Positions 22,168 through 33,700 of a stretch of 64,000 nt of DNA are shown in pieces; the first letter of the stretch is position 1; each line of letters begins with the position of its first letter. The notes below the pieces were generated by a model. That model saw nothing but the letters and a program-made list of their open reading frames with translations. It was not told where the DNA came from and did no database searches. The stretch comes from Sordariomycetes sp. S80-01Y (taxonomy: Eukaryota; Ascomycota; Sordariomycetes), in the NCBI GenBank assembly GCA_037042185.1, contig JAXQJY010000027.1:806001-870000 (forward strand). The letters are read 5' to 3'. A program made the translations under genes and the position numbers.

Positions 22168-22768
22168 ATCTGGCAGAAGTCTGATCCTTGCTTTGCGCCC
22201 AACTCGCTAAGCACGTGATCACCGAGCCCTACGTGGCCTTGTCAGTTGGGATCCGATCCAAGATGCCTTTTTGCAACAACACATACTAGATTGATACTTA
22301 CCATGTTGTGTGTTCTCCATGTAAAATCGAAACAAGATCCGCGGAAGAAAAAGGGGCTGCGTCTGTCATTTCTGCTACTTTACTCACATTCTAGACTAGG
22401 TTTAAATATATCTATCTGTAGGTGAGAACTTGGCTCCAGATCTCGCTGTTCGCCCATGAGCGCTTCACTCTGCGTCCACGTGACATATTTAACACCCGCG
22501 GAACCCGTGTTGACAGGGTCAGACTGAGCAACCCAGCGGCGTCTGACTGCGCCAAAAGCGACATGGATTGTGAACAGCGTCAGCCCAGAGCAGTTCGACC
22601 CTCGGGAAGCGAGGGGCGTCATGCCTTAGCGCTTACATGACCACGCTCACCTTCACATTGACCATTTATATCCCCAGGTCTCCCTCTCTCCTGATTAAAC
22701 ATGTGCTAGCTGGGCTGTAAGTCTCAACATGCGTACTGGTCCGTCCTTGACCACCAGCCGCCGTCGAC
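22168..22768. other. intergenic region
   Basis: 3' flank of the ENA ATPase and promoter of the methyltransferase gene. A TATTTAA lies near 22486 and TTTATAT near 22665. No gene was recognised. Confidence 0.35.
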
Positions 22769-23614
22769 ATGTCTAACGACTACCACAGAACAGAAATTGG
22801 TACGCCCTCCTATTTCTCATCACTGTCCAGCACCTACGCTCTACAAACCGGCAACTCGACTACTGATCTCTTCAACGCCGTACTTCCCCGGATCCAAGCA
22901 CTACATACTCTGACGTCTTCCTCTGCCGTGCACGACAATGCCGCTGGCCCCGGATCGGCTTCGGCCGCCATTCTAGCCTCTCTCAAGAAGGAGGACTGGC
23001 CTCGTGAGATTCTCATTACCGACAACAATGCGGACATGATTAAGAACGCCGCGGAGGCGTTCAAGGTCGTCGAGGGCGTCGAGTGCAAATTCCTCGACTC
23101 CCAGGAGCTGGAGGGGCTGGCCGAGGGCAGGTACACGCACTCCATCATGAATCTCTCCCTGTTTCTCCTGAAGGACCCGGTCGCCGCCATAGCTCGTGTG
23201 CACGATACGCTCCAACCCTCCGGCCTGGCAGTCGTCACGACCTGGTCTCGATTCGGCGCCGCGCACATCATCCACGCCGCCCAACGCGCCATCCGACCCG
23301 ACCTGCCCCTCATGCCGGTCCCTCCAGCGCACTTCGCCTCTCTGGAGTACCTTGGCGAGACTGCAGAGAGGGCGGGCTTCGAAAAGGGCAAGATCGAAAC
23401 ATTCAACAAAAGTGGCGTCGTGGAGGAGGGGAAGTGGTTAGACGGGCTCAGGGGTTTCTTTCGGGACAGCCCCTTGGCCAAGATGGCGAGGCGGGGCTGG
23501 AGTGGCGAGGACGAGGAGAGGTGGATGGATGAGATTGAGAAGGCTATCCAGAAGGAAGTGAAGGAATATGGAGGCGTGTTCTTTGAAGGTGCTGTGATGA
23601 TTGCGAGGAAGTAG
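22769..23614 (+). CDS. class I SAM-dependent methyltransferase
   Basis: A single-exon gene of 281 residues. Motif I is degenerate (VHDNAAGPGSASAAIL in place of a canonical ExGxGxG). The order DNNADMIKNA (acidic residue after strand 2), the post-strand-4 segment (THSIMNLSLFLLKDPVAAIARVHDTLQPSGLAVVTTW) and the C-terminal FFEGAVMIARK strand together match the small-molecule methyltransferases common in fungi. The acceptor is unknown, and the gene lies between a cation pump and an F-box gene with no secondary-metabolite backbone enzyme nearby. ATG 22769 is the first in frame. A very short N-terminal intron cannot be excluded, as GGTACG follows at about 22799. Confidence 0.8.
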   Translation: MSNDYHRTEIGTPSYFSSLSSTYALQTGNSTTDLFNAVLPRIQALHTLTSSSAVHDNAAGPGSASAAILASLKKEDWPREILITDNNADMIKNAAEAFKVVEGVECKFLDSQELEGLAEGRYTHSIMNLSLFLLKDPVAAIARVHDTLQPSGLAVVTTWSRFGAAHIIHAAQRAIRPDLPLMPVPPAHFASLEYLGETAERAGFEKGKIETFNKSGVVEEGKWLDGLRGFFRDSPLAKMARRGWSGEDEERWMDEIEKAIQKEVKEYGGVFFEGAVMIARK

Positions 23615-23829
23615 ATGCGTAGGGCTTCCGCCGCCCGTCCAGACCCTGAAGTCAGTTCCCGTTCTTGACATGTTGCAATTGTTCTCTTGCACCCAAATAT
23701 CCTAACCTGAACTGGATGTGTATGCGCCTATCCTTGTATGAGCGTCGATGACGCTATTTGTCCTCTATGTTTCCCAAAGTCTAGCCAAGTATGTTCGACA
23801 ATATGTCCGTGACCTCACCTTATTACATC

Positions 23830-25524
23830 CTAGACATCATCGTCCTCCTCCTCGTCATCCAAATCATCTTCGCTGTCGTCTTCGTCTTCTCCCTCGCTGT
23901 AGTCCGTAGGATCCGGCGTCGCCCTCGGACTATGGTGCACGGCGCCCCGCTCCTCCCACATCTTACTCTCGCCATCAATGCGCCTGACGACGAAGCATCG
24001 CTCCGCGAATATGCCCTTCTCGTTCAGTGCCCTCCACCTCGCCCCGAGTCTCCTCACCATAATAGGCTTCCAGTCGCCCATGTTAATGGTGATCTCTATG
24101 AAGGGAGCCATGTCGTTGTCGATGCGATGTTGGTTGAGCGCCGTGGCCATCTTCCAGGCAGTGTCGTGGTCGATGTCGTGGCGAACCTGAGCGCTCGCCT
24201 GAGCGGTGTGACGCCCGGCTGACGTTTGCGTATGGATTGTCAATTTTTTGAGATGCGGGAAACCCAGAATGGCTTCCAGGAACGCCGACGTGTCGTTTTG
24301 TCGATGTTCGAAATCGATGACCAAGGTATGCACCCGCTTCATCTGCTTTGCCACATTGCCCAGCACCTGCGAGTCCCACGTCGGACAGAGCTTGCTGTCG
24401 TCTCTGAAACCAGCATAGTCTCTTAAATGCAAAACTTCCAACGTGTCTCTATGTGCCAAAAGAGCACTGCATGGGAAGGATTGGACATCGCATGTGATCT
24501 TCAAGGATCTCAGGTTCTGCAGATACTCTTCAACCCAAATACCCAGCAGTCGTGTTGCTTCTACCCTCCCATTCGGCCTGTGGGGGCTCCAGTCGTCGAT
24601 TTCAAGGCCTCGTAGTTTCGGGAAGCCATCCAAATCAATTGATTTCAGAAAGCTCAGAGTCGGGACTGAGTCGAGCACCAAGTTTCCCAGCTTCGAGAAG
24701 TCCCAATGGTCTCGAACGCCCTCAGCTGAATGATCCCAATCATACGATCTCAGTCGTAAGTCTTTGAACGGCGGTAGTCGCTCACCCTCTTGAAAATCGA
24801 ATTGAGTGCCTTGTCCACGGTCTTGGTAGTGAAAGACCTCCAGGTTCCGAGCTCGCATCAGGAGACTCTTCAAGGAGGCCAGATGAGTCGTCAGTGGAGG
24901 CGTAGGGCGTGCGAGCCTCAGAGATGTAAGAAGGCAAGCCGGAACCGCGTGATTATACGCGTCGTCGACAAAGCGCCTCATTGGGAGCTCCTCGATGAGC
25001 AGCTTGGTGCCGTCGCGCCTTAGACGCTCCACGTCCAGCACCTCCGAGGGAAGCCAAGAGCCCCTCTCACGCAGCTCGTCTGTGGAGAACCTCCATCTGG
25101 TAAAAGTGAGCTTCTTGTAGATCCTGAAAAGCACTAAACTTACGTTATGGTTTGTAACTTCCCTGTCTTTCGTAGGAAATCGCGGATCAAAGCAGGTTCC
25201 TGGAACCAAGCGCTGCTACCGACCACGATGTGCTTCGTGAACCTCTCAATGCACTTGAAAGCTTCAGAGAAGGAAGTGCAAGCGCGCTCATCGACCATGG
25301 AAGCGTTGAGCACCAGGGTTCTAAAGGCGTAAGGTGTGGCGATGGCGCTTAACCGTCGGTCGACCCTGCGCAACTCCCATAGTGACTTCTTGTCAAAGGC
25401 GGATAGCTGCGTACTTTAGTTCTGCCCGAGAAAGCCCTTTTCTGAGGTGGGCGCATACCTGCAAGCAGATGAGTGCCAGCAACTCTGAGCTCAGCCGACT
25501 GAAGGGCGAGTATGCCGTATCCAT
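23830..25524 (-). CDS. F-box protein with acidic C-terminal tail
   Basis: Three exons, complement(join(23830..25096,25144..25406,25459..25524)); introns of 47 and 52 nt; 531 residues. The N-terminus is an F-box (FSRLSSELLALICLQ, then after the splice LSAFDKKSLWELRRVDRRL), which normally binds Skp1 in SCF ubiquitin ligases. The body has leucine-rich, LRR-like spacing (LKSLLMRARNLEVFHY, FPKLRGLEIDDW, LRSLKITCDVQSF, LEVLHLRDYAGF). The last 30 residues are almost all Asp/Glu/Ser. An upstream in-frame ATG at 25659 would add 45 basic residues; I chose 25524 because the F-box begins there. The target is unknown. The gene is convergent with the methyltransferase. Confidence 0.82.
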
Positions 25525-28394
25525 GGACCTGTGCGTCCCTTCCGCAAGCTTTGACAGTCGACGACGTGACTTAGATCGTACCGCAGTCGAGAAAGAAGGA
25601 TGAACAAAGTGAGGAACGGGGAGTGAGGGGAACACGGCCGTTGTGGCTGTCGACGACATCCTCTCCGAGTCGGATCTCAGTCAGTGGCACGCGCCAACAT
25701 CTGCAGCAACGAGCAGATCTATCATATTGGCACGTAATTAACAGACGAAGAAAAAGGAGGACCAAGATGCATCCAAGCGCAGACGACAGGAAAGTGATGC
25801 AGGATGTCGTATAGCTAGGCACGGAAGGGCTGGAGAAGTACAGAGAGGCTCCAGCCAACTGGCTATAGCCTATACCTCTTGCGGCAAAAATGGCGAACCG
25901 GGAGCGGTCAAAGCGCGCGCTTGCAGGGCCGATGCTGGTAGACAAATAGGGACGAACGAAAAAAGCAAGCAGAGGCAAGCCATGTATCCAGATGAGCTGG
26001 AATCAACGCTGGAGGGGTTGAGCCTGGCTTTCTAGTGCGTGGCCGGCAGCAACGGGATGCAATGCAATGCGCACAGTAGCCGTTGGCGAGGGGCACGGGG
26101 AGGCATCGCCGTGGTGTCTCGTCTGGCTCCCACGGGGAAGGGGGCGGGAGACACGTGCGGAACTTTTAAGCCGAAACACACCCGGGCATGGCTCCCTTCG
26201 AAACAGTCTACAGAAGCGGCGGCGGCGGCAGCTGGGAAAGGAGACTAGGACAGGACTCACTGGTCTCACAGGGCTCGTGGATCACGGAGTCGTTTGGCTG
26301 CCCTATCAGGGAGAGCACAGCAGACCGGGAAGCAGGTAAAGCGGTATATTATGCCGGCAGCTCCAGGATGAGGAGGGGGCTTCTGGTCTCGGAGGACTGA
26401 GAGAATGGCTGTTAGAGTTGCGAAGGGCGAATGAGGGCGCTGCGCTGATTGAACGATTCTCTGACAGACTGTCTGAATTGAGGGTTTCGCAAGAATGACC
26501 CAAAGAGGAAACTCCTGGTGCGCGGCGGCCAATCAGCCTGCAGCCAGGAATTGCTAGCGTGGATCGAGCCCGCGCTCCGGCTCCAGACTCGACTCTTTTC
26601 TGGGCCTCCCGTTCATTTCCCAAAGTATGCCGTTCTTGGGATTGCTCCGTTCGAAGCCTGAGGGTTTGATATCTGAGGCTCATCTTCGTGTGGTTTGTCA
26701 GTGGGTGGATGAAGGCATGGGTTGAGAACACCGGCATCCCAGTCTACGTCGTCGGTTATTCGCAGATCCGTCTGTGACTTCCCTTTGTGGGCTTGGCAGC
26801 CTCTTCATCATCGAGATTGACCCCATGATATGTTGGTTGAAGTTTCTCCAATGGAACGGACCCTCAATGGTGCGTTGACTGTATAGCTCCGCCAAGTAGG
26901 CTGGACAAGCGAGATATGGTGCTATGGTGGCTCGGACCGTCGGGTTGCTGACCCTGATACAGGAGCAGACCCTATTGAAGCCATCTCCGGATCTCAGACG
27001 CTCGATCTGCTCGAGATGAAGAAGGGTGGCTCCTTGTATACTTTGAAACGCTGTTCGCAACAATGACACACCTTCCAAACCATGATCCGTCTCTTGTGTC
27101 TTTCGAAGATGCTTCGGATGGGCTTCAATAACACATCAAGAACAGAGGATACCGAATGGATGTACATAATTCCCACTTCTCAAGGTCGTACGTACTGGAA
27201 ACTACCTTCAACGCCTACAACCGGTCGCTCATCGTACGTCTTGGGTGGAAAGGTTGGTAATTTGAAGTGACAGCTAGTTCTAACTGAGATAATCCCGCAC
27301 ACATATTCTTAGTCGAAAACATATCTCAGCACGGGGTGAGCCTCTTAAAGGATTTACATCTAGCTGCTGTTGGTTATGGTTGCAGATGCCTGCAGTTGGC
27401 GTCGCTTCCTCTGACAGCTCAGCTCAGCCTTGCGGACGGGAATCTCAGATGACCGCCGATCATGTCTCGGGTCATTCCACTTCCTTACTATTTTGGGGGA
27501 GCAGAGCCGCACTAGTGCCTGCGGGAGTCTGGTCTCCACGCTAGACGCGGATGATACCAAGCCACTGGCGTGCGAACCACGACCACACAGCACTAGCCGA
27601 CTTAGTCAACTGTGTTCGAGCTTGGGTCCAGCCATCTGAGCATCAAGCGCCAATCCAAGGAACATTCAAGCAATCCAGGCATCAACGAGAACGAGGTTCT
27701 CGCTCGAGCTTATAACAATGTGTTCTCGGCCCTGGCTCTACATTATGCTTTAGAATGGAGCGGCTAATACAATTCTACCTTTGGGCAGAATTAACAAAGT
27801 TACTTTCTTGAGGATATCGTGGACTTCAAAGGGCTATTTTGAAGCCAAGAGCAGCGGCAAGAACGGCTATCGAGGCACAGGTTCTGCAATTTGATCGAAT
27901 CGATCAGGCTTTGCAGTTTGGCCCTTTCGACAAGGCTCTGAGGCCGCTCGATCAGGCAAGCACCGAGGAAAGACGCTATTTTCTCCCTCTCTGACAAGAA
28001 AGCCGTATCTTCATTTCCTATTTGGCTGAAAGGTAAGCATTTATTTGCACTTTCTTTCAGCTTGTTGCTCGATGGTGAGCGCAGCCTCGCGCTGCGAAGA
28101 CCCTCCTGAGTACTTACCGCGGGCGCATCAGGAGGACCTGGCGGACACTCGTGAAAATTAAATTTCTTCTGGATGTTATTATTTACAGGTCAAGTACAGG
28201 AAAGCTCAACCAAACGCTAAAGAGTGAAGCCACCTCCCGTAAGGCCTTCCACCACCCAATCATCTTAGGGCGAGTTTCATATTTGCTATGTAAGTGAATC
28301 TGATTGTTGTTCTGGCAGAAATTAAACGTTAAAAATCTACGTGCTGACTCCAAAAGACGTTCTTGCTGAGTGACGTGAGCGCTCGCCCATCACC
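25525..28394. other. gene-poor region, about 2.9 kb
   Basis: No frame here shows motifs or splice structure that I trust. The longest (about 143 codons at 26306-26737 and 126 codons at 26698-27078, both minus) are compositionally random. Composition is mixed rather than strongly AT-rich, so heavy RIP is not evident by eye. Promoters of the F-box gene (left) and the small membrane protein (right) lie at the ends. Confidence 0.4.
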
Positions 28395-28874
28395 ATGTCT
28401 GACTGGCTCCACCTCAACGGGCGATTCCTGGGAGTCGGGAGGCGGAAAGAGATCTGGAAACTCCCAGAGCTCATCTTCACCATAGTCCTTGCTCTTCTGG
28501 TTGGAGGATCGGTGGCGTTCGGCATCGGAGTGAAGGTCTTCAGTGACAACGCAACATTGGCACCTCCGGCAGAACTTACGCAAGATGCCTCTTTTTACAT
28601 CCTTGTCTCGCAGTCGCTTATCAACATCCTCACCACGACCTGCACACTCGCATCAGTCATTAAGCAGGATTTCTGGAAGGGCGTTGGAGCTTCTCCCGAG
28701 GTGGCCGTCAGTACGTGCTTGTCTGCGGTGTTCGCGATCATAGCGCCGGCAGTGTACACAGGGGGCGGGGCGGTGGAGATAATCACGCAGGCAAACGGCA
28801 TGGTTTTCAGCTTCTGTTCGAGCGTCTGTGCTGTACTCGCGGCGATGTTCGCCGCGAACTTGACCAACCCGTAG
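28395..28874 (+). CDS. small four-helix membrane protein, unknown function
   Basis: A single-exon frame of 159 residues with a good start context (CATCACCATGT). I do not recognise the family. Four hydrophobic segments are visible: about residues 24-50 (LPELIFTIVLALLVGGSVAF), 65-90 (FYILVSQSLINILTTTCTLA), 101-121 (VAVSTCLSAVFAIIAPAVYT) and 132-155 (GMVFSFCSSVCAVLAAMFAA). The N-terminus carries basic residues (GRRKEIWK), suggesting a cytosolic N-terminus by the positive-inside rule. Loops are short. It could be a small tetraspan protein of the plasma or organelle membrane. It stands alone between a gene-poor region and the glycoside cluster. Confidence 0.65.
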   Translation: MSDWLHLNGRFLGVGRRKEIWKLPELIFTIVLALLVGGSVAFGIGVKVFSDNATLAPPAELTQDASFYILVSQSLINILTTTCTLASVIKQDFWKGVGASPEVAVSTCLSAVFAIIAPAVYTGGGAVEIITQANGMVFSFCSSVCAVLAAMFAANLTNP

Positions 28875-29521
28875 CGCCTACCCTGGAGCAAAGGGTACGT
28901 TGCTCGACACCAAGATCACCATATGGCGTGATGATATCTAGGAAACCAGCGAACACACGCGGATAGGGCTATGGGATTTGCTTCTTTTTTTCACTGACCA
29001 TAGAAAACGAACCTCAGCATTAAGGTAGACTCCCACTGTTGTAAGAATTGAGGCAAAAACACACAAGTAGTCTCTTGTGCGGCAGGAACCCCTCTTGTTA
29101 TTTGATTACTAGTGAAGCATCGAAGCATTCTTCCGGAGCTTATATCTTTCTACAACAATGGTCAGCGCGTCCCCGAATACTCTGTTGGCCGGCCGCGGGT
29201 TCAGAAGCGTCCGCGTCTCAGCACCTCGAGGTGCCTGCGCATCTAAGTTGCTTCACACGGAAATCGAATACATACCTTACTGGCTCAGATGCATCGCAGG
29301 AAGAGTAAAGTCAGTGATGAAACGATGCAAGCATTGAATGCTCCGATCCTTAGCCGAGGATCTTCGGCCCCGGGAAAGGCAGATAATTCCATCACAAGGC
29401 GGACGCACGGGCAATGGAAAACATTTTAGTTTAGCTAGTGTCGAAAAAAAGCCTAGTTTTTGCTCTGCATTAAGAATTCATGTACTATCACAACACAAAG
29501 CCGAGCAACGCCGGCCGGGTT

Positions 29522-29535
29522 TCGTATCTATACGA
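29522..29535. promoter_or_regulatory. shared near-palindrome TCGTATCTATACGA (GH1 copy)
   Basis: This 14-mer (arms TCGTAT/ATACGA around CT) is identical to 36851-36864 in the GH78/saponin hydrolase-like divergent promoter. It lies about 540 bp upstream of the GH1 ATG. Shared occurrence in two neighbouring glycosidase promoters suggests a regulator site. Confidence 0.6.
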
Positions 29536-29569
29536 TCAGTCACCTTTCCCCACAGCATTGTCTCGAAAG

Positions 29570-29591
29570 GTTTCCCGCCACATTTCCCGAC
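29570..29591 (-). promoter_or_regulatory. CGG direct-repeat element (GH1 copy)
   Basis: On the minus strand it reads GTCGGGAAAT-GT-GGCGGGAAAC, two copies of GTCGGGAAAC with one mismatch each and a 12-bp start-to-start distance (CGG-N9-CGG). The same layout occurs at 36627-36645 and 39811-39832. It lies about 485 bp upstream of the GH1 ATG. CGG direct repeats are the classical target type of Zn2Cys6 dimers. Confidence 0.6.
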
Positions 29592-30074
29592 ACCATTAGC
29601 AGTCAGTAGTCCCGCTTCCAGATATGCCGCACACCGAAGACACTGGCGAATCCAACACAGCGCCTCATCCAGTCTTCCGAGGTTCCCATTACGCCTCCCA
29701 TTTCTTTTGGGGTTTGCCGAGTCCCGGTGCCCTTTCTGAGCTTGGCGCCCTGGGATGTTTGGGCTGTCTGGAAACCAAGCTAACGCACCACACGGCCTGC
29801 GAGGCACGAAAGTGGTTCCTAGTCTGATTAGAGCGTTGCTTCATGGAGTCTCTGTGGAGAGATCCGCCTGGTGTATGTCCGACACGAAGACCGATGTGAA
29901 GATCGCCCACTTGCCCAGATAAGCAGGCCCAGAAATTTAGAATCAAGGTGTATTAATTGAGGCAGCCCATACTGTTAATCTCATTCCTTGATCGTCAAAA
30001 TCTTTTGAGTTGGTCGTCTTAAACTAACTTTCGTGGGGATCTGAGGCAGCTTGAGTGGCTATCAATTCACGATC

Positions 30075-31665
30075 ATGGCGCAGGAGGCTTCTATGTTCTC
30101 GGCTGCTGATGTAGTCAATCATGCCCCGTCATCTACCTCTGGGTTCAAGGTCGAAGAGCTCAGACTTCCTCCAGACTTCTCCTGGGGTGCTGCCACCGCA
30201 GCTTATCAAATCGAAGGCGCGGCGTCTCAAGATGGTAAGGGTAAATCCATCTGGGACACATACACGCATCGGGAACCAAGTCGGACAAACGGGGAGAACG
30301 GCGATGTTGCTTGCGATCATTACAACCTCATGCCAGAGGACGTGGAGCTCATGTCGGATATGGGCGTGGAGGTATACCGCTTCTCGATAGCTTGGTCGAG
30401 AGTAATTCCTTCTGGTGGACGCGACGACCCGATCAACGAAAAGGGACTCCAATTCTACAGCGACTTAGTCGACAGGTTGCTAGCCCGCGGCATACGTCCG
30501 GTAGCAACGCTCTACCACTGGGACGTGCCCCAGGGCTTGTACGATCGCTACGGTGCAATGCTCAACACCGCCGAGTTCCGCGCAGACTTCGAGCACTACG
30601 CACGCTTGTGCTTCAGCTATCTGGGAGACCGAGTGAAGACGTGGGTGACGTTCAACGAACCCTACATCTCCTCCATCTTCGCCCATCTTAACGGCACTTT
30701 GGCTCCAGGCCATTGTCGGGAAGCCGGCACCGATACGAAATCGGAGCCATGGCGAGTTGGCCATACGATCATCCTAGCCCACGCTGCTGCCGTCAAGATC
30801 TACGCATCAGAGTTCCAGAAAGCTCAAGGTGGAGAGATCTCCGTCGTGCTAAATGGTCACTTCTATGAGCCGTGGGACGCCAGCAGTCAAGCCGACCGCG
30901 ATGCTGCTGAGAGAAGGATGGTTTTCTACATTGGTTGGTTCGGCGACCCAATATTCCGAGGTCAGGATTATCCTGCGGAGATGCGCGAGTACCTTGGCTC
31001 CAGGCTGCCGAAATTCAGCGAGGCAGATCGCACGCTTCTGAGCGAGACGGCACCCCTGAATGCCTTTTATGGCATGAACCATTATTCAACCAAATATGCC
31101 CGACAACTGAGCGATGCTCCACCAGATGACGACTGGACTGGGAACATCGAGGAATCGTCGTTCAACAGCGAGGGCAAGGAGATTGGTCCGTCGTCCGGAG
31201 TCGCTTGGCTTCGGATTGCCCCTGATGGCTTCCGCAAGCTCCTCAACTGGGTGTGGAATCGTTACAGACTCCCCATCATCATCACGGAAAACGGGTGCCC
31301 TTGCCCCGGAGAGGCGGACGTCGAGGTGGCGATTGATGACAAGTTTCGACAAATATATATCGGGACGTACCTGGACGCGATTTCGAGGGCAATCTACGAA
31401 GATCAGGTAAAGGTCACCGGTTACTACGCTTGGAGCTTAATGGACAATTTCGGTATGTACTCCCTACGGCGGCCAGCCGTGACGAGGCCGGCATCGCCTC
31501 AGAGCAGACTGTTTGGCTGACACGATGGTAGAATGGTCGGCCGGATACGGCCCTCGCTTCGGAATTGTTCACACCGACTACAGCACATTGAAGCGCACAC
31601 CCAAGGGCTCTGCGCGGTATTTGAAAAGTTCTTTTGAGAGGCGACGAAGACAATGTACGGGCTAG
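30075..31665 (+). CDS. GH1 beta-glucosidase, intracellular
   Basis: Two exons, join(30075..31452,31532..31665), with a 79-nt intron; 503 residues, as expected for GH1. The N-terminal block LPPDFSWGAATAAYQIEGAA is the family signature. The acid/base is E195 in TFNEPY, and the nucleophile is E405 in IITENGC. Splicing turns LMDNF into LMDNFEWSAGYGPRFGIVH, the conserved aglycone-site segment with WSAGY. No signal peptide is present, so the enzyme is probably cytosolic and acts on imported beta-glucosides. ATG 30075 was preferred; an in-frame ATG at 30051 would add eight residues. It is the first gene of the inferred plant-glycoside cluster, and its promoter shares two elements with the other members. 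Confidence 0.92.
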
Positions 31666-31785
31666 CGAGGTCGAAGATGAATGCCCAGAGACCCGGATAA
31701 ATACGTAGTTTCAATTGGATGTACCGCCCCAGCAGACATCCTTGCCCAGGCGTCTGGTCTGTCACGTGTATATGCATAATCACCC

Positions 31786-31794
31786 GTCGGGATA
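31786..31794 (+). promoter_or_regulatory. GTCGGGATA half-site upstream of the Zn2Cys6 gene
   Basis: The 9-mer matches the second half of the element at 36639-36647 and lies 128 bp upstream of the transcription factor ATG. No second copy is found 12 bp to either side. Possible autoregulatory half-site; weak alone. Confidence 0.3.
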
Positions 31795-31921
31795 TGCCAA
31801 CCCGCAACACTTACCACGCAATTCTGAGCTCAAACCTATGACTGCTAACAGACTACCTATCTTCCACGTTGAAAATACCAGCCAGCATACATAGTCTCAT
31901 ATCCTTCTCCCTGGAGCTCCT

Positions 31922-33607
31922 ATGAGACCCACATCAGCATGCATCGCTTGTCGGTACGTAGCGCGCCTGTGCAGACGCGACCTGTGTGTGGCGGTTCTCT
32001 AACCAAAGTACAGCGAACGTCGCAAGAGATGCGTAAGACCTCGCCAGACGTCAAGCTGCTATTTCTGTGTCAAGCGAGGCTTGCAATGTATCCTGGAAAG
32101 ATCCACAACCAGCCCGGAGAAAGTGACGCCCGGTTCGACAAATTATGAGCTCCTCCAAGAGTGTCGCCAAGGGGATGGCTTTCGAATATCCCATTCATTG
32201 TACATCAGCTTGGACTTGGCACTCGAGCTATCTGACCTTTACTTTCGGTACATACATGTGGCCTTCCACGACCTATTTCACCACGGATCGTTCCGAGCGG
32301 CTGTCGCCACCGGCACACTGCCCAAGATCCTGCTTCTGGCCATAGCAGGCCTGTCAGCTAGGTTTTCAAACGATGCATCACTCACGGTGACACCCTCCCG
32401 TGACCGGGGACGGGTGTTTCGGAAGGAAGCCGAAAGACTCATCAACTTTCATTCTACCTCCTTGACAACGATACAGGCATGTGCCACGGTGGCAGCCGCC
32501 CTAGTAATCGAGGGGGATGTGAACACAGAGTCTATCTTTCTTAACGTAGCCTGCCGGATGGCCCTAATCATGGACCTTCCTAATGCACCTGCTAATACGC
32601 GCATTGAGCAAGAGCTTCATCTGAGAGGTAATTACCCGCCATTTGGAAAGGAAAAAGAGGACTAACATTAGCGCATAGTATGGTGGTCCCTTATTGCGAC
32701 GGACACCTGGTCTTCCGGTGCGCTGCAAATACCCAAAGCTATGCCGGTTCGGAAAGGAGTCCCCATGCCAATGAGCGAGCCTGCTTTTGCAAGTCTCGAT
32801 CTCGACGAGCCCACCGGAAGCCCAGAATCCACAGGAGTGTCCTCAATCTCTATACAGCAACCTTCCATGTTTGCAAACAAGATAGGGCTGAATCAGCTGC
32901 TCCATCGGATCCTGACACTCAACAGTGAGATCATGTCTGACCCTTTCGAGGTCGACGTGATCAACGAGACCAGCAAGCTTTGCGAGTCTTTGGACGGCTG
33001 GCATGACCAGCTGCCCACATCATTGCTCTACACATCAGAGAACCATTCGCGATGGGCGCAGCAGGGATGCGGCCGCATGTTCACGATCCTTCATATCAAC
33101 TACAACTACGCGGGACAGCTGCTCTTCTTCCGTTTCCTGTATCAATGCCACGATAAAGACGATATTCCCGCTACAGACAGACGACGGCTTTACGCTGAGC
33201 GATGCAAGACGCATGCCACCCAGCTCTGCGATCTGGTTCAGCGCGCACTGAAAACGCCCGAAAGCGACGTTATGTACCCCCTGATGGCACATATAGTTGT
33301 CGTGGCCTCAACCATACAACTGTTCGTCCTGCTATTCAGTCCCGATGAGGTCGAGATCGCCAAGGCGAAGACCAGGCTGGAGCAGAATTTCAGCCTTCTT
33401 AACCGACTTCAGGAATACTGGCCCAATCTCGACGCCTCTATTGATAAGTTCAAGGCGTTCCATCTGGCTTGTATGAATGGCAAGGCGGACGTCTTCCGCA
33501 TGGATCGTTGGCTGTTTCAGTTCATGATTGACTATGCTAGACCTACGGCAAGCCGAGAGAACAACGACGATAGAGGCCAAGGAGATTCCACTGCGAAATC
33601 GGTATAG
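31922..33607 (+). CDS. Zn2Cys6 fungal transcription factor
   Basis: Three exons, join(31922..31953,32014..32627,32679..33607); introns of 60 and 51 nt; 524 residues. The first intron splits the zinc cluster after SACIACR; joining it gives C7-X2-C10-X6-C17-X8-C26-X2-C29-X6-C36, a complete binuclear cluster. A middle homology (fungal_trans) region follows, with LYFRYIHVAFHDLFHH, and after the second splice LRVWWSLIATDTWSS, which is typical of that domain. The protein lies between GH1 and GH78 genes, so it is the obvious candidate pathway regulator. The CGG direct repeats in the cluster promoters are the kind of site such dimers bind. This link is inferred, not shown. Confidence 0.9.
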
Positions 33608-33700
33608 GGAACTCGGGGGCGAGAAAGAACCGGCAACACGATTTTTTCTCTAATTTCTACGTCTATGAAAATTCTTGGACTATCTCGAGAATCTTACTAC

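Larger units (their letters stand above)
28875..30074. other. intergenic region with GH1 promoter
   Basis: About 1.2 kb upstream of the beta-glucosidase. It carries two DNA words also found in the GH78/saponin hydrolase-like promoter (listed separately) and an imperfect inverted repeat GATCCT-N6-AGGATC at 29345-29362. No gene was recognised. Confidence 0.45.

Noticed and set aside
25097-25143. Alternative acceptor at about 25123 in the F-box gene, also in frame
   Set aside because: It would leave a 20-nt intron, too short to be spliced; the 47-nt intron was chosen.
26306-27078. Two minus-strand open frames of 143 and 126 codons
   Set aside because: Composition looks random, with no recognisable domain and no splice partners.
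25525-28394. Degraded transposon or RIP-mutated repeat
   Set aside because: No terminal repeats, reverse transcriptase or transposase remnants, and no marked AT bias seen by eye.
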